The position numbers were made by a program, and so were the translations under genes. Shown here in pieces: positions 18,490 to 27,221 of a stretch of 33,259 bases of DNA. The notes below the pieces were generated by a model that was not told the DNA's origin, searched no databases, and saw only the letters and a list, made by a program, of their open reading frames with translations. Location of the stretch: the NCBI GenBank assembly GCA_012727415.1, contig JAAYHI010000160.1, forward strand, positions 1 to 33,259, read 5' to 3'. Numbering within the stretch: position 1 is the first letter of the stretch; each line of letters starts with the position of its first letter. Source of the stretch: Bacillota bacterium (GTDB lineage Bacteria; Bacillota; Proteinivoracia; UBA4975).

Positions 18490-20352
18490 TCAGTCTTGTA
18501 TAGTCTCACTTGATGCCTGAGCATCATGGTTAACTGCAGGCTTAAAGCTGGGAACCACCTGTCTAAGAACATTTACTACCTCAGAATTAGAAGCCTGTAA
18601 CAGAGTTGCCCGCAGCTTATCGATTTCCTGGCGGCAGGCTTGAAGGTCGTCGAGACAGCCGTTTTTCAAGACAAAAATCTTGTCGTGGCAAGTAGTTTGG
18701 ACGGATTCATCATCCAGGTGCAATTCTTCATATAGTTTTTCTCCCGGCCTAAGGCCGATAAACTGAATGGGAATATCGACGTCAGGCTTAAACCCCGAAA
18801 GTTTAATAAGGTCCCGGGCCAGATCCAGGATTTTCACCGGCTTGCCCATGTCGAGGACAAATATTTCCCCGCCCTTGGCCATGGCAGAAGCCTGCAGCAC
18901 TAACTGCACCGCCTCCTGTATTGTCATAAAGTAGCGGGTCACTTCGGGGTGAGTAACCTGCACCGGCCCACCAGCAGCTATCTGACGTTGAAAGATGGGG
19001 ATGACGCTGCCATTGCTGCCCAAAACATTGCCAAAACGCACTGCGACGTATTCAGTCTGGCTGTTCCTGTTGAGATGTTGCACCACCAGCTCCGCTGCCC
19101 GCTTACTGGCCCCCATGACATTGGTTGGGTTGACAGCCTTGTCGGTGGAAATCAGGACAAAACGCTGGACCTTATAGCGATTGGCCGCTTCCGCCACATT
19201 GATAGTGCCCAGGACATTGTTCTTTATTGCCTCACCGGGACTGTCTTCCATCAAAGGCACATGCTTGTGCGCAGCAGCGTGGAAAACGATGTGGGGGCGG
19301 TATATTGAAAACACCTGATCAATTCTCGCCTCATCCCGGACACTGCCGATGAGCACTTTCCTGGGGATATCCGGGAAATTTCTCTCCAACTCCAGCTGCA
19401 GTTCGTACATATTGTTTTCATATATATCCAACATGATGAGAAATTGGGGCCCATACTCTGAAATCTGCCTGCACAGTTCAGAGCCTATTGAACCTCCTGC
19501 CCCTGTAACCAACACGACTTTACCGGAAATATAAGCGCTGATGTTCTCGGTATCCAGGGTAACCGGGGGACGGCCCAGCAAATCCTCAATTTTTACATCC
19601 TGAATCTGTTTTATCGAAACCTGGCCATCGAGAATTTTGTAGACTCCCGGCAACCGCCGCAGCCGACAGCCAGTTTCTTTGCACTGGTTGATGATATCCA
19701 GGATGTTTTGTTCGCTGGCCGAGGGTATCGCAATGATAATCTCACCAATTAAGAACCTGTCGACAGTGTGCTGAAGCATGTCCATACCGCCGACAACGGG
19801 AATGGAATGAATCCTCGTCTTCCACTTGTTCCTGTCCTCATCAATAACCGCCACGGGAACCCGCCTGAGCTCAGGATGCTCCCGCAACTCCTTGATTACC
19901 ATCGACCCGGCAGAGCCGGCCCCGATGACGAGCACATTGGTATGCTTTCCCCGGGCACTCCGGGTAGGGCGCAGAGAATCAACAGCCCGGAGAACGAAGC
20001 GGGAGCCGCTGATAAAGGCGACGAGGATAAACCATTGCAGCACATAAATGCTGCGGGGAAGACTGTCGGGGATAAACTGAAAGACAATATACACTGCCAG
20101 GCAATAGGTGCTGACTCCAGCGATAACTGTCAAGAATTCATCGATGCTGGCATAGCGCCAGAGGTTAATATACATTTTATAAGCAGCAAAAATAAGTACG
20201 CCCAACACCGCCATGGGTATACTGTACTTCCATGCAATATCGATATAACGTTGCGGTACATCGCCTTCAAAGCGTAAAAATAAGGCCAGAGCTACCGCCA
20301 CAATAAGCATCACTATATCCAAGACAATCAGGCCCCATTGTCTGCGGATCAT
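18490..20352 (-). CDS. membrane-anchored nucleotide-sugar 4,6-dehydratase (WbpM/CapD/PglF family)
   Basis: Four N-terminal TM helices, Rossmann domain (VLVIGAGSAGSMVIKEL), second SDR domain VLVTGAGGSIGSELCRQI with STDKAVNPTNVMGASKR (MxxxK catalytic form). ATG 20352 preceded by AAGGAGG. Confidence 0.93.
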   Translation of the reverse strand: MIRRQWGLIVLDIVMLIVAVALALFLRFEGDVPQRYIDIAWKYSIPMAVLGVLIFAAYKMYINLWRYASIDEFLTVIAGVSTYCLAVYIVFQFIPDSLPRSIYVLQWFILVAFISGSRFVLRAVDSLRPTRSARGKHTNVLVIGAGSAGSMVIKELREHPELRRVPVAVIDEDRNKWKTRIHSIPVVGGMDMLQHTVDRFLIGEIIIAIPSASEQNILDIINQCKETGCRLRRLPGVYKILDGQVSIKQIQDVKIEDLLGRPPVTLDTENISAYISGKVVLVTGAGGSIGSELCRQISEYGPQFLIMLDIYENNMYELQLELERNFPDIPRKVLIGSVRDEARIDQVFSIYRPHIVFHAAAHKHVPLMEDSPGEAIKNNVLGTINVAEAANRYKVQRFVLISTDKAVNPTNVMGASKRAAELVVQHLNRNSQTEYVAVRFGNVLGSNGSVIPIFQRQIAAGGPVQVTHPEVTRYFMTIQEAVQLVLQASAMAKGGEIFVLDMGKPVKILDLARDLIKLSGFKPDVDIPIQFIGLRPGEKLYEELHLDDESVQTTCHDKIFVLKNGCLDDLQACRQEIDKLRATLLQASNSEVVNVLRQVVPSFKPAVNHDAQASSETIQD

Positions 20353-20435
20353 TTCCATCCTCCTTAGCTGAAACAGCATGCCTACATACTTCTATAAAAA
20401 ACATAAATACCCTTCTTCATGTTGGGCTCCTGCCC

Positions 20436-21836
20436 CTACCCAATTAATCCCAACTCCCGGGCAAGGGTTTGCTGCAACGCGGATAAAGTTTCCCTGTCCC
20501 CGGCCTCGCCGTAAATGCGAAAAACGGGTTCAGTCCCTGAAGCCCTTACCAGCAGCCAACTGCCGTCCGCCAGCAGGTATTTCCAGCCGTCAATGGTGAC
20601 AATTTCGCGGACAGGAACCCCGCCGATAGCAGACGGTCTATACTGCTCCAGCAGGGCAATAACCCCGCCTTTTTTCGTTTCGGGGCAGCGGAAATCCAGA
20701 CGCTGGGTTTCGACATGCCCAAAATGAGCGTAGATGTCCTCCAAAACAAGGCTCAGGGGCTTGCCATAATGGGCTGTAACCTCAGCCATCAACAGGCAGG
20801 CCAGGATACCATCCTTTTCCGGGACATGGCCGCTAACAGACAGGCCGCCGGATTCCTCCCCGGCCAGAATCGCCCCTTGCAGACGCATTGCCTCACCCTG
20901 GTATTTAAAGCCCACTGGAGTTTCAATGACTGCCAGTCCATAGGCCCTGGCCATCCTGTCCAGAAGAGTAGTAGTGGCCACCGTCCGGGCAACTGGCCCC
21001 TTAAGACCCCGCACCTCCACCAAGTAGCGGAAGAGCACAGACAACACCTGGTTGGGAGTGATATACCTGCCGAGGCCATCCACTATCCCGAAGCGGTCGG
21101 CGTCACCATCGAGGGCAAGGCCCAGGTCCCTTCCTTCTGCGCGCACCCGGTCTGCCAGATCGGTCAATAAATCTTCCCTGGGTTCAGGCATGCTGCCGCC
21201 AAAAAGGGGATCCCGCCAATTGCGCAAGGCCAATACATCCAGGCCTAGATCAGATAATAGCCCTTCTAAGTATCCTATTCCTGCCCCATGCATAGGATCA
21301 ATGGCCAACCGCATTTTTCCCCTGCGTAATTTCTCCAGGTCCACCTGGCCGGCAATGAACTGGAGATAGCTGTCCCGAAGGTCGATCTCATGCAAAGCAC
21401 CTTTAGCTCCGCCATCGCGCCTAAGTCCCTGCTTGATTAAGGCAGTCAATCTGTCGGTAACATCGGGCATGGCGGGCCCTGCATACTCCGGGATAAACTT
21501 AAAGCCCAAGTATTCGGGCGGGTTGTGACTGGCAGTCAGCATCACTGCTCCACCCGCCTGTTTGTGAATCACTCCGAAGGCAATGACAGGAGTTGGAGCA
21601 GCTCCTTTATTGAGGAAGACATCAATGCCCTGGCACTGCATTTCTTCCGCCACAACGCCCGCGAACCGCTCCGCCAGGAACCTGGTGTCATAGCCAATGA
21701 CAATTCCCCGCTCCGCCAGGGACATTTCATGCAGATAGGCAGCAACAGCTGAACTGACCCGGCGCACATTAGCGAAGGTAAAATCTTCTGCCATTATTCC
21801 CCTCCAGCCGTCAGTGCCAAACCGTATTTCGTCCAT
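20436..21836 (-). CDS. phosphoglucomutase/phosphomannomutase
   Basis: IRFGTDGWRGIMAEDFT, MLTASHNPPEYLGFK (phosphoserine loop), LALDGDADRFGIVD (metal loop), EESGG, LLVRASGTEPVFRIY. Confidence 0.93.
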   Translation of the reverse strand: MDEIRFGTDGWRGIMAEDFTFANVRRVSSAVAAYLHEMSLAERGIVIGYDTRFLAERFAGVVAEEMQCQGIDVFLNKGAAPTPVIAFGVIHKQAGGAVMLTASHNPPEYLGFKFIPEYAGPAMPDVTDRLTALIKQGLRRDGGAKGALHEIDLRDSYLQFIAGQVDLEKLRRGKMRLAIDPMHGAGIGYLEGLLSDLGLDVLALRNWRDPLFGGSMPEPREDLLTDLADRVRAEGRDLGLALDGDADRFGIVDGLGRYITPNQVLSVLFRYLVEVRGLKGPVARTVATTTLLDRMARAYGLAVIETPVGFKYQGEAMRLQGAILAGEESGGLSVSGHVPEKDGILACLLMAEVTAHYGKPLSLVLEDIYAHFGHVETQRLDFRCPETKKGGVIALLEQYRPSAIGGVPVREIVTIDGWKYLLADGSWLLVRASGTEPVFRIYGEAGDRETLSALQQTLARELGLIG

Positions 21837-21859
21837 ATCGCCGCCTCCCTAACTTTGTT

Positions 21860-21868
21860 ATTATACCA
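21860..21868 (-). promoter_or_regulatory. Candidate extended -10 promoter (TGGTATAAT) for the polysaccharide operon
   Basis: Minus strand ...aatatggTATAATaacaaagttagggaggcggcgatATG(21836): consensus TGnTATAAT, short leader, GGGAGG Shine-Dalgarno. No good -35. Confidence 0.5.
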
Positions 21869-21880
21869 TATTATCGGTAG

Positions 21881-21903
21881 CAAAAAGAGAGCCTGAGCTC
21901 TCT
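21881..21903 (-). terminator. Rho-independent terminator of the CWB2-GH18 gene
   Basis: Minus strand AGAGAGC-TCAG-GCTCTCT-TTTTG overlapping the TAG stop at 21902-21904. Confidence 0.75.
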
Positions 21904-24289
21904 ATTCTTCTAGTATAGAATTCCACAACTGCCGTTCTCCATCCATCCAATTTATGCTCCAGGCAGCCATTCCCGCCAGCCCTTTTTCCAGCGTCAGCGC
22001 CAACCTCTTTTGCAAGGACATCACATCTTCCAGCCAGATTGTGCACTGCATGCCTTCGTCATTGATGTACGTAAGGATATTTTGCTCGCTGGCAGAGTTA
22101 TAGACAATGCTGACCTCCGTCATGTGATTTACTGCTCCACCCAGGGTTGTCCAAAAACTTGTCTTGGTTTCCTGGTCGAAATTATCCACCATCGCCTTGA
22201 TAATCCGGTAGCTGTAATGACTGCTTCGCGTCGACTGTGCCAGCACCGTACCTGCAGGGATTATTTCAGAGTAGTAAGCGGAAATATAGCCTGTCCCTTC
22301 CGCGCCCAGGTCGACCTTGTGCCAATTGGGGTTGCCATTGATGTTTTCACCTGTAACAGTCTCCACATAGGCGAGGAGAACGCTGCCATCCACCCGCCGG
22401 ATGACCGTTGCCGACCCTCCGGCGGTGGTGGGTTCAGTCCTGACAGCCACTGCGCTGCCAGTGGCGCGGACATAATCCCGGTCTGCAGCTACCCTTTCCT
22501 GAATCCACACCCGGTTATAAAAGGGCACTCCCAGAATAGTTTTCCTGGCAGGCACTTCTTCCAGCAGCCGATTCACGGCATCCCTGGTCCATGGGTGAGA
22601 TGCCACCGGACCGGGGACTGAGCTCCCTGCCGGGTATTGGTCATAGGCCATGAGAATAACGTAATCGCATATGCGGCCCAGGGCCTCCCTGTCGTAGCAC
22701 ACGCTCCAGCTGCTGCCAGCAGCATGTTTAGTCACATCTACAGATAATGCCAGCCCGTGTTTTGCAGTTTCTACTGCCAGCTTGTCCATAAAAGCCGTAA
22801 AAGAATCCCGATTCTCCAGACCCAGATTCTCAAAATCAATGTTAATCCCATCCACATCCAGGCGCAGGGCCTCAGCGATAAGGTCCTGGATAAGGGCATT
22901 GGACATATTAGAGTCCTTGCCGAATTGCTGCACCGTCATCCACACCAAGTAGCCGTTGCTGCGGGCAGTGGGAATGGAGCTGTTAATTCCGGTATGTACT
23001 CCCAAAGTATATGTCCCTTTACTGCCGGGAGTAACGGAGTGGCTGACAGGAGCATATACATTGTAGCCGCTGGCATTAGGAGGTTCGGGCACGAAATCCG
23101 AAGCCGAAGTAAAATTCCATGTCATGCGAATAAAATCCTGTTCACGTTCAGTCCTTGTCACGTCTGCCCTGGGCACCCAGCCCGTCTTACTGCCGTATTT
23201 AATCTTAAAATGGGACTCTGTTGCGTCCAGCACAGAGGTAACATGACCCTGGTACGGAAAGCGGACAGGGGCACCCCCCGGAGTCAGGGCCAAGGCCGAT
23301 GGGCGTATAAATTCTACCTTTTCGCCGACGTCATTTAAAATATTGTACAGCCTGACCTCAACTTGCCTGCTGACAGCACCTTCGCCCCCAAGAATAATCA
23401 GTTCCGGTTCCTTTTCCTTCAGGTAATCATAAATGCACCCCGGAACAACAGTGGTAACCAACAGCAAACCGCGGTCCTCTCGGGCTGCCAGAGCTGCTCC
23501 CGTCAGGGCATCGGCATATCCCAAACCCGTGGCGACATACATATGCGCCGCCGCTGGCTGGAAATACTCTGCCAGGGCCAAAGAAGTCGCCGCCCTGTTT
23601 GGCCCGAAAATCCGCACAGCCTCGCCGGGCAAGCTTTCCAATACTGTTTGTCCTACTACAGCTTCACCGCCGACGACAACGCACTCCTTCTCCTCCAATG
23701 CTTCCCCGGTGACCGGAGGCAAACTGTCAACACGAGTCAGCAATATCGGGTAGCCATTTCTGGCTGCATATGACGCCGCCGCCAGGGCATCGGGAAAGTC
23801 CAGGCCATTGGCTAACACTGCCTTTTCGGCGCCGGACAGAAGGGTATGTGCAGCTATTTGGGCCGCAGTCTCAAAACGGTTTGCCCCGGCAATGCGTTCA
23901 ACCTCAATCCCTATAGCAGCCAGCTCATCAGCAACATCAGCGCCAATAGCGCCTTCTCCGCCTAAAACCACTGCCTTCCTGGCTCCTAGCCGCACAATTT
24001 CTTCCCGGGTTGAATTGCTGAGCCTGTGAGAATTGGTCAACAGCACTGGAGCGTCATAGGCAAAAGCCAGGGGCACACCCGCCAGGGCATCGGCATAGTC
24101 ATCGCCCCGGGCAAGCACTACAACCTCAGAGCTATTCCAACCCTGCTGGCTAACTGCAACTGCAGTAGCATAGCGGTTGGCACCTGAGATACGCGGCAGT
24201 CCTCCGTATGTCAGCTTAGATGCCGATACAGGGGTAATCAACCCGATGAACAACAAAGATATTGAAAAGATTAACAATGCCTTCTTCAT
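21902..24289 (-). CDS. secreted surface protein: signal peptide, three CWB2 repeats, SH3-like domain, GH18 (SleL/YaaH-like) domain
   Basis: Signal peptide MKKALLIFSISLLFIGLITPVSA; CWB2 motifs RISGANRYATAVAVS / RIAGANRFETAAQIA / RIFGPNRAATSLALA with ALAGVPLA, ALAAASYA, ALTGAALA; SH3-like VRFPYQGHV...KTGWVPRAD; GH18 motif DGINIDFENL and GLAGMAAWSINWMDGERQLW. Confidence 0.9.
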   Translation of the reverse strand: MKKALLIFSISLLFIGLITPVSASKLTYGGLPRISGANRYATAVAVSQQGWNSSEVVVLARGDDYADALAGVPLAFAYDAPVLLTNSHRLSNSTREEIVRLGARKAVVLGGEGAIGADVADELAAIGIEVERIAGANRFETAAQIAAHTLLSGAEKAVLANGLDFPDALAAASYAARNGYPILLTRVDSLPPVTGEALEEKECVVVGGEAVVGQTVLESLPGEAVRIFGPNRAATSLALAEYFQPAAAHMYVATGLGYADALTGAALAAREDRGLLLVTTVVPGCIYDYLKEKEPELIILGGEGAVSRQVEVRLYNILNDVGEKVEFIRPSALALTPGGAPVRFPYQGHVTSVLDATESHFKIKYGSKTGWVPRADVTRTEREQDFIRMTWNFTSASDFVPEPPNASGYNVYAPVSHSVTPGSKGTYTLGVHTGINSSIPTARSNGYLVWMTVQQFGKDSNMSNALIQDLIAEALRLDVDGINIDFENLGLENRDSFTAFMDKLAVETAKHGLALSVDVTKHAAGSSWSVCYDREALGRICDYVILMAYDQYPAGSSVPGPVASHPWTRDAVNRLLEEVPARKTILGVPFYNRVWIQERVAADRDYVRATGSAVAVRTEPTTAGGSATVIRRVDGSVLLAYVETVTGENINGNPNWHKVDLGAEGTGYISAYYSEIIPAGTVLAQSTRSSHYSYRIIKAMVDNFDQETKTSFWTTLGGAVNHMTEVSIVYNSASEQNILTYINDEGMQCTIWLEDVMSLQKRLALTLEKGLAGMAAWSINWMDGERQLWNSILEE

Positions 24290-24457
24290 TGTTCCACCTC
24301 CTTCTTTGATAAACTATTTCGTTGAGTATATTAAAAGCTCCTGCCAACAAACTGGAATTATGATCGGTAATTTTTGGAACGTACTGCCCCAGGTAAAAAA
24401 ATTATTTTCCTTTTTTGTGCAGGAATATTGTATACTTAGATTAAGGAGGGGATGACA

Positions 24458-26146
24458 ATGAAAGTGGTATGCACAAGGAATGCTGCCCCCTACATATATT
24501 GCGAAGAAAACCTGAGAGATCTGTCTCATTGCGATGACGGCACCCTTGGAGTCGTAGTATATGGCTATCCGTATAATCTTGCAACCAAAAAATGGGTAAA
24601 AGCTCAGGATTTCATGTCCTTATATCGCGAGCATGGGAAACAGGCAATTGACCCAATTGACGGGGTATTCAGCATTATTTGCCTGGACAGGCTTAAGAAA
24701 CGCACCTATGTGTTTAGCGACCCTTACAAAATATATACCTATTATATTAAAGAGTCTAAAGACAGCGTCATCATCAGCACTACTCTGGAAGATATTAACA
24801 GAGAACTCAATGATTATACCCTGGACGAGCAAGGAATCCTGGAATTCCTGAACTTCGGTTTTGTCCTTGGCATCAAAACTATCTACAAGGGCATTGAGAC
24901 AGTTCCCGGAGGTACCATCTATTGTATCGACGATAAACTCAACATAAAAAAGGAGTACTATGTAAATTACCTTAAATCTGATAAGGGATCTGCAACAAAG
25001 CACGATTTTTATGATGAGTTTACAAACGTTCTGGCCACGGCTTCCTCCCTTTCCCAATCTATATCTTTACCGCTCACTGGAGGCCTGGATAGTCGCACCA
25101 CTTTATCCGGATGCTTAAAGTTCAAAGAAAAGATTCATTGCTATACCCACGGGTTCAAGAATTCTGATGATGTTAAAATTGCCAGCAAGATAAGCAAACT
25201 CGTGGGTGTAAATCACAGTGCATATACCTATCTCGGAGAAGATTTTGTTATGAGTATTCCAGATAAGGCCCACATGCTCGCGAAAGCGTACCAAGGCATG
25301 CTTAATTCCGTGCTCTTCTCCCATCTTTGTTATTCTTATGAACAAGAATCAAAGCTCTGCGACACTCATTTTACCGGGGTGGCAGGAGGGCTGTACCGAA
25401 ATTACTATTCATCCGGTCATACAATCACAAGTATTAATAACCTGGCTCAATTACTTAAGAGGAAAATCACTAAAACTAACGAGTTAAATTTCTTAAATAC
25501 TGAAGGCCTCCACCAGGTGCTGCTGGATTCAATTCTGACTGAGCTGCAGAGCTATAACTCTGACGATGTTGCTTATCTCAGTAATATGTTCTTGTTAAAG
25601 AACAGAACTCCCAATTTCGCAGGCCCCTCTGCAAGATTTATCGGAAAGAATTTTAACGTCTTCTTCCCATACCTGTCGAAAAAACTTCTGGCTATTATAC
25701 TGGATATCCGTGAAAAAGACCTGCGCGAAGGGTTGCAAAATTATACCATTATGCAAAACAGCCAGCAGCTAGCCAATTACCCCTTAGACCGGGGCAGGGT
25801 AATACGCAATACTTTCCGCAACAAAGCAAGGACCAAGCTATATTACCTGCCCACCTTTTGTAAGAAAGCCACAAACAAATTGCTCGGGAGGAAGGTATTT
25901 TCTTTCAGATATATCGACTATTGTTACTGGCTGAAAACCGACCTCAAAGATTTCGTCCTTGAGATTCTGGATTATGACACCTTGGCGATAAAATCTTTCT
26001 TCTCAGAAGACGATTTCCGCACCAAATTACATAGATTCCTGCATGGCACCAAGGATTACAGCTACTTCTATACTAATATGATGACGCTGCAGCTTTACCT
26101 GCAAAATGTCGCCTCAATAACTGGTTCTAAAGCCGCCAATGATTAA
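24458..26146 (+). CDS. asparagine-synthetase-like protein (degenerate GATase-II-like N-domain + PP-loop synthetase domain)
   Basis: DPIDGVFSIICLDRLKKRTYVFSDPYKIYTYYI, LEFLNFGFVLGIKTIYKGIETVPGGTIY, PP-loop SLPLTGGLDSRTTLSG. ATG 24458 is 8 nt after AGGAGG; ORF-track ATG 24452 is too close to the SD. Confidence 0.85.
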   Translation: MKVVCTRNAAPYIYCEENLRDLSHCDDGTLGVVVYGYPYNLATKKWVKAQDFMSLYREHGKQAIDPIDGVFSIICLDRLKKRTYVFSDPYKIYTYYIKESKDSVIISTTLEDINRELNDYTLDEQGILEFLNFGFVLGIKTIYKGIETVPGGTIYCIDDKLNIKKEYYVNYLKSDKGSATKHDFYDEFTNVLATASSLSQSISLPLTGGLDSRTTLSGCLKFKEKIHCYTHGFKNSDDVKIASKISKLVGVNHSAYTYLGEDFVMSIPDKAHMLAKAYQGMLNSVLFSHLCYSYEQESKLCDTHFTGVAGGLYRNYYSSGHTITSINNLAQLLKRKITKTNELNFLNTEGLHQVLLDSILTELQSYNSDDVAYLSNMFLLKNRTPNFAGPSARFIGKNFNVFFPYLSKKLLAIILDIREKDLREGLQNYTIMQNSQQLANYPLDRGRVIRNTFRNKARTKLYYLPTFCKKATNKLLGRKVFSFRYIDYCYWLKTDLKDFVLEILDYDTLAIKSFFSEDDFRTKLHRFLHGTKDYSYFYTNMMTLQLYLQNVASITGSKAAND

Positions 26147-26178
26147 TCCCTTCCCTGGCAACCTGCTTAATCAACTTC

Positions 26179-26219
26179 AAAAATCGCCCGTGAATCGCAA
26201 CGCGTCACTGGCGATTTTT
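26179..26219. terminator. Bidirectional rho-independent terminator between asn-synthetase-like gene and RluA gene
   Basis: AAAAATCGCC-c-GTGA-atcgcaacgcg-TCAC-t-GGCGATTTTT; 10-bp stem with A/T runs on both sides, between convergent genes. Confidence 0.8.
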
Positions 26220-27126
26220 AATTGTCCCGATCAGGCAACAGACCTGTCCCCTCAACTCTCCCGCAAACTGCGGCAGCCATATCCCCAGGCAGGTCAGATG
26301 TAAAACAAAGCCTGTCACCTGTGGAAGGGTGGACAAATTGCAGGCTATACGCATGCAAGGCGGTCCTGCCCACTATACCTTCCTCAACCCCATACATATA
26401 ATCATCCACCAGGGGACAGCCGATAGAAGCCATGTGAATCCGCAGCTGATGGGTACGGCCGGTAACAGGCTGCAGCCTCACCAAAGCGAAACTTTCCCCT
26501 GCCGCTTCGGTCCAGTACCTGGTGAGGGCAGGCTTGCCTGCAGGATTTACCCCCCGCAGGCCAGTGTTATCCAGGGATCTGCCAATGGGAAGAGCTATCT
26601 CGCCAATCAGAGGGTGGGGTATTCCCCGGGTAATAGCGTAGTATATCTTGTTTATTCCACCTTGGCTCAGCTGGTAGTGGCTCCAGGCAGATTTCGCCGC
26701 CAGGACCAAGCCAGAGGTATCCTTGTCCAGGCGGGTTACCAGGCGGGCAGGCAGTCTCTCCCCCCGCTGCTGCCAGTGCCAGGACAGGGCATTGGCCAAG
26801 GTTCCCCCCTTATACCCCTTAGTGGGGTGACTGACCATCCCCGCTGGCTTGTTGACGACAACCAGCACCTCGTCCTCATAAATGATGTCCAGGGGAATGG
26901 GCTCCGGGGGCAGGGGCTCCAGATGTTCCTCCAGCTTAACCTGGACGCGATCTCCAGCCTGCAGGCGGCTGATCAACAAGGCGGGCATTCCATTGACCAG
27001 CACCGCCCACGGATTCTGTTTCAGGCGGACCAGTTGCCGGCGGGAGAGGCCATATCCCTGACGCAGGACCTGCCTCAGCCTGGCCCCTGCCTGCTCGGCC
27101 GCCACCGTCCAATTGATATATTTCAT
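26218..27126 (-). CDS. RluA-family pseudouridine synthase
   Basis: S4-like N-terminus, VVVNKPAGMVSHPT, RLDKDTSGLVLAAKS, LQPVTGRTHQLRIHMASIGCPLVDDYMYG. AGGAGGGG upstream. Confidence 0.95.
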   Translation of the reverse strand: MKYINWTVAAEQAGARLRQVLRQGYGLSRRQLVRLKQNPWAVLVNGMPALLISRLQAGDRVQVKLEEHLEPLPPEPIPLDIIYEDEVLVVVNKPAGMVSHPTKGYKGGTLANALSWHWQQRGERLPARLVTRLDKDTSGLVLAAKSAWSHYQLSQGGINKIYYAITRGIPHPLIGEIALPIGRSLDNTGLRGVNPAGKPALTRYWTEAAGESFALVRLQPVTGRTHQLRIHMASIGCPLVDDYMYGVEEGIVGRTALHAYSLQFVHPSTGDRLCFTSDLPGDMAAAVCGRVEGTGLLPDRDN

Positions 27127-27181
27127 TGCCTGCCCCTCCTTTCCCTGGGCCTATTGTAACATTTTCAACCACCATGCAATC

Positions 27182-27211
27182 AAAAAAAGAGAGCCGGTTT
27201 ACCTGCTCTCT
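27182..27211 (-). terminator. Rho-independent terminator of the 27222..28223 gene
   Basis: Minus strand AGAGAGC-AGGTAAACCG-GCTCTCT-TTTTTT. Confidence 0.85.
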
Positions 27212-27221
27212 GTCTTTTCTC

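Noticed and set aside
24458-26146. Lasso-peptide cyclase interpretation of the asparagine-synthetase-like gene
   Set aside because: No precursor peptide, leader protease (transglutaminase-like) or RRE-type small gene nearby.
26329-27159. 276-aa plus-strand ORF opposite the RluA gene, and many similar antisense ORFs (e.g. 22010..22621, 22757..23338, 29162..29719, 16437..16922)
   Set aside because: They lie wholly antisense to confident protein families, have low-complexity or unrecognisable translations, and are shadow ORFs of codon bias.
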